Assembly: GCA_018242365.1 (NCBI GenBank)
Contig: JAFECB010000014.1
Span: 87,992 to 151,991, forward strand
Direction: 5' to 3'
DNA length: 64,000 nt
Source: Pseudomonadota bacterium
GTDB taxonomy: Bacteria > Pseudomonadota > Gammaproteobacteria > Xanthomonadales > Xanthomonadaceae
Both the position numbers and the translations under genes were made by a program. Under the pieces are notes generated by a model, which saw only the letters and a list, made by a program, of their open reading frames with translations, searched no databases and was not told where the DNA came from. Numbering within the stretch: position 1 is the first letter of the stretch; every line of letters begins with the position of its first letter. Of this stretch, positions 28,211 through 37,643 are shown one piece after another.

Positions 28211-31200
28211 TCAATCCCCCAGCGTCAACAACGATGCATTGCCACCCGCGGCCGTGGTATTGACCGTCACCGTCTTCTCGGTGGCAAAGCGCGGCAGGTA
28301 GTGCGGGCCACCGGCCTTGGGGCCGGTGCCCGACAGGCCCTGGCCACCGAAGGGCTGCACGCCGACCACGGCGCCGATCTGGTTGCGGTTGACGTAGATA
28401 TTGCCGACCTTGGCGCGGGTCACGATGCGATCGATGGTGGCGTCGATGCGCGAATGGATGCCCAAGGTCAGGCCGTAGCCTGTCGCATTGATGGCATCGA
28501 CCACGGCGTCGAGTTCGTCGGCCTTCCAGCGCACCACATGCAGGGCGGGGCCGAACTTCTCGCGGTCGAGTTCGGCAATCGACTTCAGCTCCCACGCGAT
28601 CGGCGCGAAGAAGGTGCCGTGTTCGCAGCCTGCGCCCAGCTTGGCCTCGGCGATGGGTTTCGCGGCCGTCTTCATGCGCTCCGCATGCGCAACGAGGATG
28701 GCCTTGGCGTCCTCGTCGATCACCGGGCCGACGTCCGTGGAGGGCAGGCCGGGATCGCCCACGGTCAGTTCGGCCATCGCACCGGCCAGCATGTGGATGA
28801 CCTTGTCGGCGATGTCGTCCTGCACCAGCAGCACGCGCGCGGCCGAGCAGCGTTGGCCGGCCGAGGTGAAGGCACTGCCCAGCGCGTCCTTCACGACTTG
28901 TTCCGGCAGCGAGGAACTGTCGGCGATCATCGCGTTCTGGCCGCCGGTTTCGGCGATCAGGGTGGCGATCGGGCCGGCGTCGCGGCTTGCCAGTGCGCGG
29001 TTGATCGCACGCGCGGTTTCGGTCGAGCCGGTGAAGCAGACACCGGCGATGCGTGGATCGCGGGTCAGCGCTGCACCGACGGTGGCACCGTCACCCGGCA
29101 AGTACTGCAGCACATCCTGCGGAATGCCGGCTTCGTGCAATAGCTTGATCGCGGCGTAACCAATCAGATTGGTCTGCTCGGCGGGCTTGGCGATCACGGC
29201 ATTGCCAGCGGCAAGCGCAGCGGCGATCTGGCCGAGGAAGATGGCCAGGGGGAAGTTCCACGGGCTGATGCAGGCGAACACGCCACGGCCCGCCAATTGC
29301 AATTGATTGGCTTCGCCGGTCGGGCCGGGCAGGGCCATCGGCGCGAAGTGTTCGCGCGCCTGCAAGGCGTAATAGCGCAGGAAATCGACCGCCTCGCGGA
29401 CCTCGGCGATGCCGTCGATCAGGGTCTTGCCTGCTTCCTTGGTGCACATCGCCATGTAGGCGGGCATGCGTGCTTCCAGCAGGCTGGCAGCGTGTTCCAG
29501 GATGGCGGCACGCGCGCTGGCAGGCGTCGCGTCCCATGCCGGCTGTGCGGCCACCGCATTGACCAGCGCATGCTCCAGGGTGATGGCGTCGGTGGCTTGC
29601 CAGCGGCCCACGACTTCACGTCGGTCGGCCGGATTGGTGGCCTCGGCAAATGCGCCGCTGGGGCTTGCGCCCGGCACCAGCGGTCCTGCAGTCCAACTGC
29701 CGGCACCGGCACTGTTCAGTGATTCGGCCAGTGCGCGCAGGTCATTGTCATTGGCGAGGTTGATGCCCATGGAATTGTCTCGTGGCTGATGCTGGCTGCG
29801 GTACAGATCGACCGGCAGCGGGATGCGGGGATGCGGGATGCTGTCGAGCGCCGACACGAAGGCCACCGGGTCGTGGATGAGATCCTCGACCGGGATGGCT
29901 TCGTCGGTGATGCGATTGACGAAACTGGAATTCGCGCCGTTTTCCAGCAGCCGGCGCACCAGATAAGGCAGAAGGTCCTCGTGCGAGCCCACCGGCGCGT
30001 ACACCCGGCAGGGCGCGTCGAGGCGATTGGCCGGCACCACCTCGGCGTACAGGCCGTCACCCATGCCATGCAGTTTCTGGAACTCGAAATCGCGTCGGTC
30101 GGCCATGCGTCGTGCCATCTGGTAGACCGTGGCGATGGTTTGCGCGTTGTGGGTGGCGAACATCGGATACAACGCAGTGCCGGCGTCGAGCATGCGGCGG
30201 GCGTTGGCGAGGTAGGAAACGTCGGTGTTCTGCTTGCGGGTGAACAGCGGGTAGGCGGCCTGGCCTTCGACCTGCGCACGCTTGACCTCGGCATCCCAAT
30301 ACGCACCCTTCACCAGCCGCACCGGGATGCGGCGGCCACTGCGACGGGCAAGATCGGCGAGGAAATCGATCACCCGCGGCGCGCGCTTCTGGTAGGCCTG
30401 CACCGCGAGGCCATAGCCATTCCAGCCGTCCAGCGACGGATCGGTGAGGGTGGCTTCGATCAGATCGAGCGAGAGTTCCAGGCGGTCGGTTTCCTCCGCA
30501 TCGATGGTGAAGCCGATGCCGAAGGCCTTGGCCTGCTGCGCCAGTTCGAGGATGCGCGGCCCCAGCTCGGCCATCACTCGTGCGCGCTTGGCGTGTTCGT
30601 AGCGCGGGTGCAGCGCGGACAGCTTGATCGAGATCGACGGCGCTGAGAACACCGCGTCTGCCGCCTGCGTGCGATGTGGCGCATAGTCCTGGCCGATCGC
30701 GGTGATCGCCATGCGGTATGCATCGAGATAGCGTGCGGCATCGGCGGCGGTCAACGCGGCTTCACCGAGCATGTCGAAGGAATAGCGATAGCTCGCGCCC
30801 TCGCCCTTGCGGCTGCGTGCCAGTGCCTCGGCGATGGTCCGGCCCAGCACGAACTGGTGGCCCATGATCTTCATCGCCTGGCGCACCGCCAGCCGGATCA
30901 TCGGCTCGCCGGTGCGACCGACCAGACGCTGGAAGGCGCCATGCACATCGCGCTTGGTGTCATCGGCCAGCACCACCAGCTTGCCCGTCAGCATCAGGCC
31001 CCAGGTCGAGGCATTGACCAGCAGCGAATCGGACTGGCCGAGATGCCGCTTCCAGTTGGCATCGCCCAGTTTGTCGCGGATCAGCGCATCGGCGGTGGCC
31101 TGATCGGGGATGCGCAGCAGCGCCTCGGCCACGCACATCAGCAGCACGCCTTCCTCGCTGCCGAGGTCGTACTGGCGCATGAAGGCCTCGACCACGCCCT

Positions 31201-31426
31201 GGTCCTTGGCGCGCAAGCGCACCCGGCGCACCAGGTCGGCGGCGGTTTCCTGCGCCATCGCGTGGTCGCTGGGCGGAAGCTCGGCGATGGCCAGCAGCTC
31301 GCGCACATGGCTGGCTTCATCGACCGACCAACCCGCGGTGATCGCCGCGCGCGGGGATGCCGAAATGGCGGGAAGCTCCGGGCTCAGGATGGCTGAGACG
31401 GAGACTGGCGTGGAATCGCTGCTCAT
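28211..31426 (-). CDS. putA: Bifunctional proline dehydrogenase / L-glutamate gamma-semialdehyde dehydrogenase
   Basis: It oxidises proline to glutamate in two steps. The 1071-residue protein has an N-terminal helical domain, an FAD-binding PRODH barrel (about 190-480, with RLVKGAYWDAEVKRAQ and FATHN), and an aldehyde dehydrogenase domain (about 560-1040, with SPWNFPLAIFLGQIAAALAAGN and the catalytic Cys near 860 in SAGQRCSAARVL). It lacks the ribbon-helix-helix repressor domain of E. coli PutA, as expected for a PutA of about 1070 residues. The ATG at 31426 is chosen; the open frame continues upstream antisense to the cox genes but has no coding likeness there. Confidence 0.96.
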   Translation of the reverse strand: MSSDSTPVSVSAILSPELPAISASPRAAITAGWSVDEASHVRELLAIAELPPSDHAMAQETAADLVRRVRLRAKDQGVVEAFMRQYDLGSEEGVLLMCVAEALLRIPDQATADALIRDKLGDANWKRHLGQSDSLLVNASTWGLMLTGKLVVLADDTKRDVHGAFQRLVGRTGEPMIRLAVRQAMKIMGHQFVLGRTIAEALARSRKGEGASYRYSFDMLGEAALTAADAARYLDAYRMAITAIGQDYAPHRTQAADAVFSAPSISIKLSALHPRYEHAKRARVMAELGPRILELAQQAKAFGIGFTIDAEETDRLELSLDLIEATLTDPSLDGWNGYGLAVQAYQKRAPRVIDFLADLARRSGRRIPVRLVKGAYWDAEVKRAQVEGQAAYPLFTRKQNTDVSYLANARRMLDAGTALYPMFATHNAQTIATVYQMARRMADRRDFEFQKLHGMGDGLYAEVVPANRLDAPCRVYAPVGSHEDLLPYLVRRLLENGANSSFVNRITDEAIPVEDLIHDPVAFVSALDSIPHPRIPLPVDLYRSQHQPRDNSMGINLANDNDLRALAESLNSAGAGSWTAGPLVPGASPSGAFAEATNPADRREVVGRWQATDAITLEHALVNAVAAQPAWDATPASARAAILEHAASLLEARMPAYMAMCTKEAGKTLIDGIAEVREAVDFLRYYALQAREHFAPMALPGPTGEANQLQLAGRGVFACISPWNFPLAIFLGQIAAALAAGNAVIAKPAEQTNLIGYAAIKLLHEAGIPQDVLQYLPGDGATVGAALTRDPRIAGVCFTGSTETARAINRALASRDAGPIATLIAETGGQNAMIADSSSLPEQVVKDALGSAFTSAGQRCSAARVLLVQDDIADKVIHMLAGAMAELTVGDPGLPSTDVGPVIDEDAKAILVAHAERMKTAAKPIAEAKLGAGCEHGTFFAPIAWELKSIAELDREKFGPALHVVRWKADELDAVVDAINATGYGLTLGIHSRIDATIDRIVTRAKVGNIYVNRNQIGAVVGVQPFGGQGLSGTGPKAGGPHYLPRFATEKTVTVNTTAAGGNASLLTLGD

Positions 31427-31660
31427 GCGCGCGTGGGTCGCTCCGGCGGGGCCGAATAGTGTAAGCCAGCGCGTCTTCCCGCACCGTACGGTTGCCGTAA
31501 GCGGGCATCGCCAGTAATCTTGATGGAGGTCAAGCCGGCCGCGGCACTGCTGTGGTTGGCATGAACAGGTTAGGTTCCGGGGCCCCGACAACGCGCGGTT
31601 CGGGCGGTTTTTGCGCCCGGGGACTCGGCAGGCGGACTGCAAATTCAAGGCTCTGACGTG

Positions 31661-32638
31661 ATGACATCCGGTCGTTTGAAACTGCTCGCGGCGGCACTGC
31701 TTGCCGCCTGTCCCTGGGCTCTGCACGCCCAACCGGCTCCAGCCGGCCCCGCAGACCCGCATCCCTGGCAACTCAACCTCGTTCGCGGGGTGACGCCGAC
31801 GTCGCAGGCCGCCTACGACGCCCACATGATCGTGCTGTGGGTGTGCGTGGTGATCGGCGTGCTGGTGTTCGGCGCGATGGCGATCGCGATTTTCCGCTTC
31901 CGCAAGTCCAAGGGCGCGGTGCCGGATACGGGCTTCACCCACAGCACCAAGCTGGAAGCGATGTGGACGGCGATCCCGATCCTGATCCTGATCGGTCTGG
32001 CCTTCCCGGCGACCAGCGGCCTGTTGCGCATGTACGACACGCGCGACTCGGAAATGACGGTCAAGATCACCGGCTACCAGTGGATGTGGAAGTACGAGTA
32101 CCGCGGCGAGGACGTGAGCTTCACCAGCCGCCTCGCCCAGCACAGCAACGAGCTGCGCCAATCCGGTGGTGTCATCAATGCCGCAGAGGATCCGCACTAC
32201 CTGCTTGAAGTCGATCACGAGCTGGTGCTGCCGGTCGATACCAAGGTGCGCTTCCTGCTGACTGCCGACGACGTCATCCACTCCTGGTGGGTGCCGGCGC
32301 TGGGCTTCAAGCAGGACGCGGTGCCCGGTTTCGTCAACGAGGCCTGGGCGCGGATCGAGACCCCCGGGATCTACCGCGGCCAGTGCGCCGAGCTGTGCGG
32401 CAAGGACCACGGCTTCATGCCGATCGTGGTGCGCGCCGTGAGCAAGCAGGAATTCGCCGCGTGGCTGGCCGCGAAGAAGGCCGAGCACGCACCACCGGCC
32501 GCGCCGGCCCCTGCGGCTCCGGCTCCGGCGGCAACGCCTGAGGCAGCACCGGCCGAAGCGGCCCCTGCCGCCGCCGCGCCGGCAGAGGCGGGCTCCGCAC
32601 CTGCCGCCACGCCTGCCGCGCCCGCAACGGCCGGCTGA
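31661..32638 (+). CDS. coxB: Cytochrome c oxidase subunit II
   Basis: The 325-residue aa3-type oxidase subunit carries the CuA centre. It has a signal peptide (LLAAALLAACPWALHAQ), two transmembrane helices (about 50-125) and the periplasmic cupredoxin domain with CuA ligands in CAELCGKDHGFM near residues 240-251. A long Ala/Pro-rich C-terminal tail of about 55 residues follows the domain. A GTG one codon upstream (31658) could also start it. It begins the cox gene set, divergent from putA across about 235 nt. Confidence 0.95.
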   Translation: MTSGRLKLLAAALLAACPWALHAQPAPAGPADPHPWQLNLVRGVTPTSQAAYDAHMIVLWVCVVIGVLVFGAMAIAIFRFRKSKGAVPDTGFTHSTKLEAMWTAIPILILIGLAFPATSGLLRMYDTRDSEMTVKITGYQWMWKYEYRGEDVSFTSRLAQHSNELRQSGGVINAAEDPHYLLEVDHELVLPVDTKVRFLLTADDVIHSWWVPALGFKQDAVPGFVNEAWARIETPGIYRGQCAELCGKDHGFMPIVVRAVSKQEFAAWLAAKKAEHAPPAAPAPAAPAPAATPEAAPAEAAPAAAAPAEAGSAPAATPAAPATAG

Positions 32639-32668
32639 TCCACGCACCGCATTCGATAAGGCAAGCAC

Positions 32669-34291
32669 ATGTCCGCGACCCACCCAGACGCCATTGGCCA
32701 CGACCACGGCCACGATGCCCACAAGCAGGGCTTCATCGACCGCTGGTTCTTCTCCACCAACCACAAGGACATCGGGACGCTGTACCTGGTGTTCAGCTTC
32801 GTGATGGTGATCGTCGGTGCGGCGATGTCGGTCGGTCTGCGTGCCGAATTGGCCGAACCGGGCCTGCAATACATGAAGCCGGAGTTCTTCAATCAGCTCA
32901 CCGCGATGCACGCGCTGGTGATGATCTTCGGCGCGATCATGCCGTCCTTCGTCGGCCTCGCCAACTGGATGGTGCCGCTGCAGATCGGCGCGCCGGACAT
33001 GGCGTTGCCGCGCATGAACAACTGGTCGTTCTGGATCATGCCGTTCGCGTTCGCGCTGCTGTTGGTGACCTTCTTCCTGCCCGGCGGCGCACCGGCCGGC
33101 GGCTGGACGATGTATCCGCCGCTGTCGTTGCAGGGTGGCTACAACCTTGCGTTCGCGATCTTCGCCATCCACATGATGGGCGTCAGCTCGGTCATGGGTG
33201 CGATCAACATCATCGCCACCATCCTCAACATGCGCGCGCCGCAGATGGACCTGCTGAAGATGCCGATCTTCTGCTGGACCTGGCTGATCACCGCGTTCCT
33301 GCTGCTGGCGGTGATGCCGGTGCTGGCCGGTGCGGTCACCATGCTGCTGACCGACCGTTTCTTCGACACCAGCTTCTTCAATGCCGCCGGCGGCGGCGAC
33401 CCGGTGATGTACCAGCACATCTTCTGGTTCTTCGGCCATCCCGAGGTCTACATCATGATCCTGCCGGCGTTCGGGATCGTGTCCGAGATCATCCCGACCT
33501 TCAGCCGCAAGCCGATCTTCGGCTACCAGGCGATGGTCTACGCGACTGCTGCAATTGCCTTCCTGTCCTTCATCGTGTGGGCGCACCACATGTTCGTGGC
33601 GGGCATGCCGCTGGGCGGCGAGATCTACTTCATGTTCGCCACCATGCTGATCTCGATCCCCACCGGGGTGAAGGTGTTCAACTGGGTGACCACCATGTGG
33701 CGCGGCTCGCTCACCTTCGAAACCCCGATGCTGTGGGCAATCGCCTTCGTGGTGCTGTTCACGATTGGTGGTTTTTCCGGCCTGATGCTGGCGATCGTGC
33801 CGGCCGACTACCAATACCACGACACCTATTTCGTGGTCGCCCACTTCCACTACGTGCTGGTGACCGGCGCGCTGTTCGCCATCATCGCCGCCATCTACTA
33901 CTGGTGGCCGAAGTGGAGCGGCCGCATGTACAACGAGACGCTGGGCAAGATCCACTTCTGGTGGACGCTGGTGTTCGTCAACATGGTGTTCTTCCCGCAG
34001 CACTTCCTCGGCCTGGCCGGCATGCCGCGCCGCATCCCGGACTACAACGTGGTGTTCGCGGACTGGAATCTGGTCAGCTCGATCGGTGCGATCTGCATGT
34101 TCCCGACGCCGTTCTTCATGGCATTCATCCTGTGGCGTTCGCTGAAGACCGGTGCCAAGGCCGAAGCCCGTGCCTGGGAGGGCGCGCGTGGTCTGGAATG
34201 GACGGTGCCGTCGCCGGCCCCGCACCACACCTTCCACACGCCGCCGGAAATCCATCCGGGCGATCTCGCCCACGACGACCCCACCCACTGA
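32669..34291 (+). CDS. coxA: Cytochrome c oxidase subunit I
   Basis: The 540-residue catalytic subunit of the aa3 oxidase has twelve transmembrane helices. Low-spin heme a ligands lie in AMHALVMIFG and VAHFHYVLV, and the CuB/heme a3 region shows WFFGHPEVYIMILPAFG with the cross-linked His-Tyr pair and VWAHHMF. The N-terminus is His-rich (GHDHGHDAH). It follows coxB by 30 nt. Confidence 0.97.
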   Translation: MSATHPDAIGHDHGHDAHKQGFIDRWFFSTNHKDIGTLYLVFSFVMVIVGAAMSVGLRAELAEPGLQYMKPEFFNQLTAMHALVMIFGAIMPSFVGLANWMVPLQIGAPDMALPRMNNWSFWIMPFAFALLLVTFFLPGGAPAGGWTMYPPLSLQGGYNLAFAIFAIHMMGVSSVMGAINIIATILNMRAPQMDLLKMPIFCWTWLITAFLLLAVMPVLAGAVTMLLTDRFFDTSFFNAAGGGDPVMYQHIFWFFGHPEVYIMILPAFGIVSEIIPTFSRKPIFGYQAMVYATAAIAFLSFIVWAHHMFVAGMPLGGEIYFMFATMLISIPTGVKVFNWVTTMWRGSLTFETPMLWAIAFVVLFTIGGFSGLMLAIVPADYQYHDTYFVVAHFHYVLVTGALFAIIAAIYYWWPKWSGRMYNETLGKIHFWWTLVFVNMVFFPQHFLGLAGMPRRIPDYNVVFADWNLVSSIGAICMFPTPFFMAFILWRSLKTGAKAEARAWEGARGLEWTVPSPAPHHTFHTPPEIHPGDLAHDDPTH

Positions 34292-34303
34292 GCATTCGCG
34301 GTG

Positions 34304-34441
34304 ATGGCCCCCCAGCCCGAGCGTGACCCGGATGCCGTTGCCGCTGCGCGCAAGCGTGCGCGGCGCACGGTGTGGGTGCTCGCGCTGGCAGCGGTTGCGC
34401 TGTATGCATGGGTGATCCTGACCGGCGGGGGCATGCGATGA
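34304..34441 (+). CDS. Small single-span membrane protein in the cox cluster
   Basis: This 45-residue ORF has an N-terminal polar, Arg-rich half ([10 protein letters not shown]) and one hydrophobic helix ([20 protein letters not shown]), and ends GMR. An ATG at 34304 and a GTG one codon before it are possible starts. The stop overlaps the ctaG ATG by 4 nt. Its position between coxA and ctaG and its single helix match the small cytochrome oxidase assembly proteins annotated at this locus in other proteobacteria. Its function is unknown. Confidence 0.75.
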   Translation: MAPQPERDPDAVAAARKRARRTVWVLALAAVALYAWVILTGGGMR

Positions 34442-35022
34442 GCAAATCACCGCTCGGTGCGCTCGGGGTGTGGAAGATGCTGGGCCTCTCGCTGGGGGCG
34501 TTCGTATTCGCCTTTTCGATGGTGCCGCTGTACCGGATCACCTGCGAGAAGGTGCTCGGCGTGCGGCTGGAGAAGGGCCCGACCACCGCGGTGGCGACGA
34601 CGGCGAATGATGCCGACGCGCGCTGGGTGACGGTGCAGTTCGATGGCGGCGTGAACTCCCGGCTGCCGTGGCGGTTCGCGCCGGAGCAGGCGCGGATGCG
34701 GGTGCAGGTCGGTCGCCAGTACGAGGCGCTGTATTCGGCCCGCAATGTGTCCGACCACGCCATCGTCGGCAATGCCGTGCCCTCGATCGCACCGTCGCAG
34801 GCCTCGCGTTATTTCAACAAGACCGAATGCTTCTGCTTCACCGCGCAGACCCTGGCACCGGGTGAATCGCGCGACATGCCGGTGCGGTTCATCATCGATC
34901 CGGCGCTGCCGCACGGCGTGCAGACCGTCACCCTGTCCTACACTTTCTACAAGAACGAAGCCCAGACCGCGGCACTCGCCACGGGCAACGGGCCGACTGG
35001 AGCGGTTCGCGCCGCCCCCTGA
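34438..35022 (+). CDS. ctaG: Cytochrome c oxidase assembly protein CtaG/Cox11
   Basis: The 194-residue protein is anchored by one N-terminal helix ([17 protein letters not shown]) with a periplasmic immunoglobulin-like domain that inserts copper into the CuB site of subunit I. The copper-binding CFCF motif is at residues 131-134 (TECFCFTAQ), and the conserved [12 protein letters not shown] follows. The ATG at 34438 overlaps the preceding small ORF by 4 nt. Confidence 0.95.
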   Translation: MSKSPLGALGVWKMLGLSLGAFVFAFSMVPLYRITCEKVLGVRLEKGPTTAVATTANDADARWVTVQFDGGVNSRLPWRFAPEQARMRVQVGRQYEALYSARNVSDHAIVGNAVPSIAPSQASRYFNKTECFCFTAQTLAPGESRDMPVRFIIDPALPHGVQTVTLSYTFYKNEAQTAALATGNGPTGAVRAAP

Positions 35023-35049
35023 TCCATTCAACTTTTCCGGAAACACACC

Positions 35050-35940
35050 ATGGCCAATGCCCACGCCGCACACGGTAGCCACGCCCAGGACGCCTACTTC
35101 GTCCCCAGCAAGAGCCGCTGGCCGATGGTCGCCTCGATCTCGCTGTTCACCACCATGCTCGGTTTTGCCTGCTGGTTGAGCGAAGTCAGCTGGGGTCGTG
35201 AGGTGTTCTTCCTCGGCATCGCCCTGCTGGTCGCGACCGCCTTCGGCTGGTTTGCCGAAGTGATCCGCGAGTCGGTGGGCGGCCACTACAACAAGCAGGT
35301 CGATAAATCGTTCCGGATGGGGATGGTGTGGTTCATCTTCTCGGAAGTGATGTTCTTCGCCGCGTTCTTCGGCGCGCTGTTCTATGCCCGCACCTTCGCG
35401 ATGCCGTGGCTGAACGGCGAGGGCCATGGCATCGAGACCCATGCCGTGCTGTGGTCCGGTTTCTCCGGCGGCTGGCCGAGCAATGGCCCGGCCAATTGGG
35501 GCGGCAGCTATCAGACCATTCCGGCCTGGGGCCTGCCCCTGCTCAACACGATGCTGCTGCTGAGTTCGGGCGTCACCATCACCATCGCCCACCATGCCCT
35601 GAAAGCCGGCAAGCGCGGCGTGCTGCTGGCCTTCCTGGCCGCGACCGTGCTGCTGGGCTGGACGTTCCTGTACTACCAGGTGCATGAGTACATGCACGCC
35701 TACAACACCTTGAACCTGACTCTCGGTTCGGGCATCTACGGTTCGACCTTCTTCATGCTGACCGGCTTCCACGGCGCGCACGTCACGCTGGGCACGATCA
35801 TGCTGGCGGTGATCTGGTTCCGCTGCGCCAAGGGCCATTTCAGTGCCGATAACCACTTCGGTTTCGAAGCGGTGGCGTGGTACTGGCACTTCGTTGACGT
35901 GGTCTGGCTGGGCCTGTTCGTGTTCGTCTACGTGCTGTGA
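35050..35940 (+). CDS. coxC: Cytochrome c oxidase subunit III
   Basis: The 296-residue polytopic membrane protein has seven predicted helices with the subunit III signatures FIFSEVMFFAAFFGALFYAR, LNTMLLLSSGVTITIAHHAL and YWHFVDVVWLGLFVFVYVL. It stabilises the aa3 oxidase and its proton uptake. It ends the coxB-coxA-small ORF-ctaG-coxC run; the next gene on the plus strand begins about 370 nt downstream, with a convergent small gene between. Confidence 0.96.
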   Translation: MANAHAAHGSHAQDAYFVPSKSRWPMVASISLFTTMLGFACWLSEVSWGREVFFLGIALLVATAFGWFAEVIRESVGGHYNKQVDKSFRMGMVWFIFSEVMFFAAFFGALFYARTFAMPWLNGEGHGIETHAVLWSGFSGGWPSNGPANWGGSYQTIPAWGLPLLNTMLLLSSGVTITIAHHALKAGKRGVLLAFLAATVLLGWTFLYYQVHEYMHAYNTLNLTLGSGIYGSTFFMLTGFHGAHVTLGTIMLAVIWFRCAKGHFSADNHFGFEAVAWYWHFVDVVWLGLFVFVYVL

Positions 35941-35972
35941 GCCGTGGCGACCGGATGAAGCGTTGCAACGAG

Positions 35973-35989
35973 GGCCGGCGATGCCGGCC
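35973..35989. terminator. Hairpin between coxC and the convergent DUF2909 gene
   Basis: A perfect palindrome GGCCGGC-GAT-GCCGGCC lies 32 nt beyond the coxC stop and 27 nt beyond the stop of the convergent gene. It lacks a T run, so it may act as a weak bidirectional or Rho-assisted terminator. Confidence 0.45.
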
Positions 35990-36015
35990 TTCGTGCGTTC
36001 ACGTCCGCTGACGCA

Positions 36016-36234
36016 TCAGCCTGCGGATTGACCCACGTCGTGCGGCTTGATCCAACCCATGTGGATGCCGAGCACCAGGATCAGGACCAGCAGGATGCTG
36101 AGGCCCACCCGCCAGGTCAGTGAATTCACCGTGCGCTTGCTGCTGCTCTTGTCGACCAGCATGTAATACAGCCCGGCACCGAGGTGCCAGAGGATGAGGA
36201 GCAGGAATCCAACGATGAGCAGGGTCTTGAACAT
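36016..36234 (-). CDS. DUF2909 family twin-transmembrane protein
   Basis: The 72-residue protein has two hydrophobic helices (TLLIVGFLLLILWHLGAGLYYM and VGLSILLVLILVLGIHMGWI) joined by a short basic loop (DKSSSKRT). Genes of this family are regularly found, in opposite orientation, between coxC and surf1 in proteobacteria. A role in oxidase assembly is inferred from that context only. It is divergent from surf1 with starts about 75 nt apart. Confidence 0.85.
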   Translation of the reverse strand: MFKTLLIVGFLLLILWHLGAGLYYMLVDKSSSKRTVNSLTWRVGLSILLVLILVLGIHMGWIKPHDVGQSAG

Positions 36235-36309
36235 GCCGTTCTGCTTGCTTCGCATGCCGGGATCGCCCGGCGCAGGGGAGGCATTATCGCAATCCCGGGG
36301 GGCGTGGCG

Positions 36310-37062
36310 GTGAAGCTGCCGTGGGGACGTCTGATCATCTGGTGGCTGCTGGCCTTGCTGGTGGCTGCCGGCTTCGCGCAGGCCGGGCGCTGGCAGCTCT
36401 CGCGCATGCACGAAAAGCAGGCGATCCTCGATGACGCCGCGCAGGCGCTGACCCGCAACAACCCGCAGCCGCTGTTGCTGGCTTCCGATCCCAAGCGTGC
36501 GACCGCCTACGACTGGAGCGAAGGCAATGGCCGCATCCTCAATGTCACCCTCTGGCTGGACAACCAGCAGCGTGACGGCGTGGTCGGCGTGCGCATGTAT
36601 TGCGTGCTGCTGCCGGATCTCGGCGGACAGGCGCTGCTGGTGGATGCCGGGTGGCGCCCGATGGGCGGGGATCGCGTCTTGCCAGCGTTCGGCTGCCCCG
36701 CGCGCGGCGACCAGCATGTGCGTGGCCTGCTGGCACCTCCGCCCGCGGAAGGCCTGCAACATGGCGCGGCGATGGCTGCGGCCGGCCCCGAGCGCTGGCT
36801 GGCGGCGCGCATGGACATGCCGTCCGTCGCGGCGACCTTGCGCTTGCCGATGAAGCTGGCACCGCGCGTGCTGCGGTTGGACTCGCAGCGCCGTGCCAAC
36901 GACGACGGGGTGATGGCGGCGCCGAACGAACGCGAACTGGCGATCCTGCCCAACACGCTGACGCCGGAGCGCCACCTCGGCTATGCGGTGCAATGGTTCG
37001 GGCTGGCGCTGACGGTGTTGGTCGTCGCGCTGGTGCTGACAATCAGGACGTTGCGCAAATGA
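36310..37062 (+). CDS. SURF1 family cytochrome oxidase biogenesis protein
   Basis: The 250-residue inner-membrane protein has one helix at each end: LIIWWLLALLVAAGFAQAGRWQL near the N-terminus, and ALTVLVVALVLTIRTL at the C-terminus. SURF1 assists heme A insertion into subunit I. The start is ambiguous: no ATG fits, and the GTG at 36310 (preceded by a G-rich stretch) or at 36304 places the helix correctly. It overlaps the next gene by 4 nt. Confidence 0.85.
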   Translation: MKLPWGRLIIWWLLALLVAAGFAQAGRWQLSRMHEKQAILDDAAQALTRNNPQPLLLASDPKRATAYDWSEGNGRILNVTLWLDNQQRDGVVGVRMYCVLLPDLGGQALLVDAGWRPMGGDRVLPAFGCPARGDQHVRGLLAPPPAEGLQHGAAMAAAGPERWLAARMDMPSVAATLRLPMKLAPRVLRLDSQRRANDDGVMAAPNERELAILPNTLTPERHLGYAVQWFGLALTVLVVALVLTIRTLRK

Positions 37063-37640
37063 GCGAGCAAACCACCACATCGTCCGTGCAGCGCCGCAAT
37101 CGCGGCACCTTGCTGCTGATCGTCGGCCTGAGTTTCGGTGCCATGCTGGTCGCCGGCTTGCTGCGCTTTTCCGGCTGGCGTCCCTCGGGTCACGTCAACA
37201 AGGGCCAGATGCTGCAACCGTATGGCGATCTGCGCGAGTTCTCGCCGATCCAGGCCGATGGCCGTCCGTATCGATGGGCCGACTCGCCGCGCACCTGGCG
37301 GATCGTGGCCGCGCCGCGCGACTGCAGCGGCAATCGCCAGCCGCAGTGCGTCAAGCTGCTGGAGAACCTCGACAAGGTCTGGCGCATCATGGGCCGCGAG
37401 GCGGATCGCGTGCACGTGTTGTGGATCGGGCCTGCCCCCGGCGATGTCAGCGGCTTGCGCGAAGTGCACCTGCTGCGCCCGGACCCGCGCCTGTCGGCCG
37501 CGCTCAACGGGAGTGATGATCCCCACGGCGATCCGGTCTGGCTGATCGACCCGAATGGCTTCGTGGTGATGCGTTATGCACCCGGTGCCGATCCGGGCGA
37601 CTGGCGCTACGACCTTTCCAAGCTGTTGAAGATCAATTGA
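37059..37640 (+). CDS. SCO1-like membrane-anchored thioredoxin-fold protein of the cox cluster
   Basis: The 193-residue protein has an N-terminal anchor (GTLLLIVGLSFGAMLVAGLLRF) and a periplasmic region. It ends in VWLIDPNGFVVMRYAPGADPGDWRYDLSKLL, which resembles the SCO1/SenC C-terminus. The place of the copper-binding CxxxC motif is taken by two cysteines seven residues apart (CSGNRQPQC, about residues 88-96). Proteins at this locus in other bacteria are annotated as oxidase-associated hypothetical proteins. A redox or copper role is plausible, not shown. It lies 4 nt inside surf1 and 3 nt before ctaA. Confidence 0.75.
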   Translation: MSEQTTTSSVQRRNRGTLLLIVGLSFGAMLVAGLLRFSGWRPSGHVNKGQMLQPYGDLREFSPIQADGRPYRWADSPRTWRIVAAPRDCSGNRQPQCVKLLENLDKVWRIMGREADRVHVLWIGPAPGDVSGLREVHLLRPDPRLSAALNGSDDPHGDPVWLIDPNGFVVMRYAPGADPGDWRYDLSKLLKIN

Positions 37641-37643
37641 GCC

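Noticed and set aside
31427..34450. The putA frame stays open for another 1007 codons antisense to coxB, coxA and ctaG
   Set aside because: High GC content keeps the antisense frame free of stops. The translation has no relation to any PutA domain, is rich in H, R, G and Q, and lies opposite clear oxidase genes.
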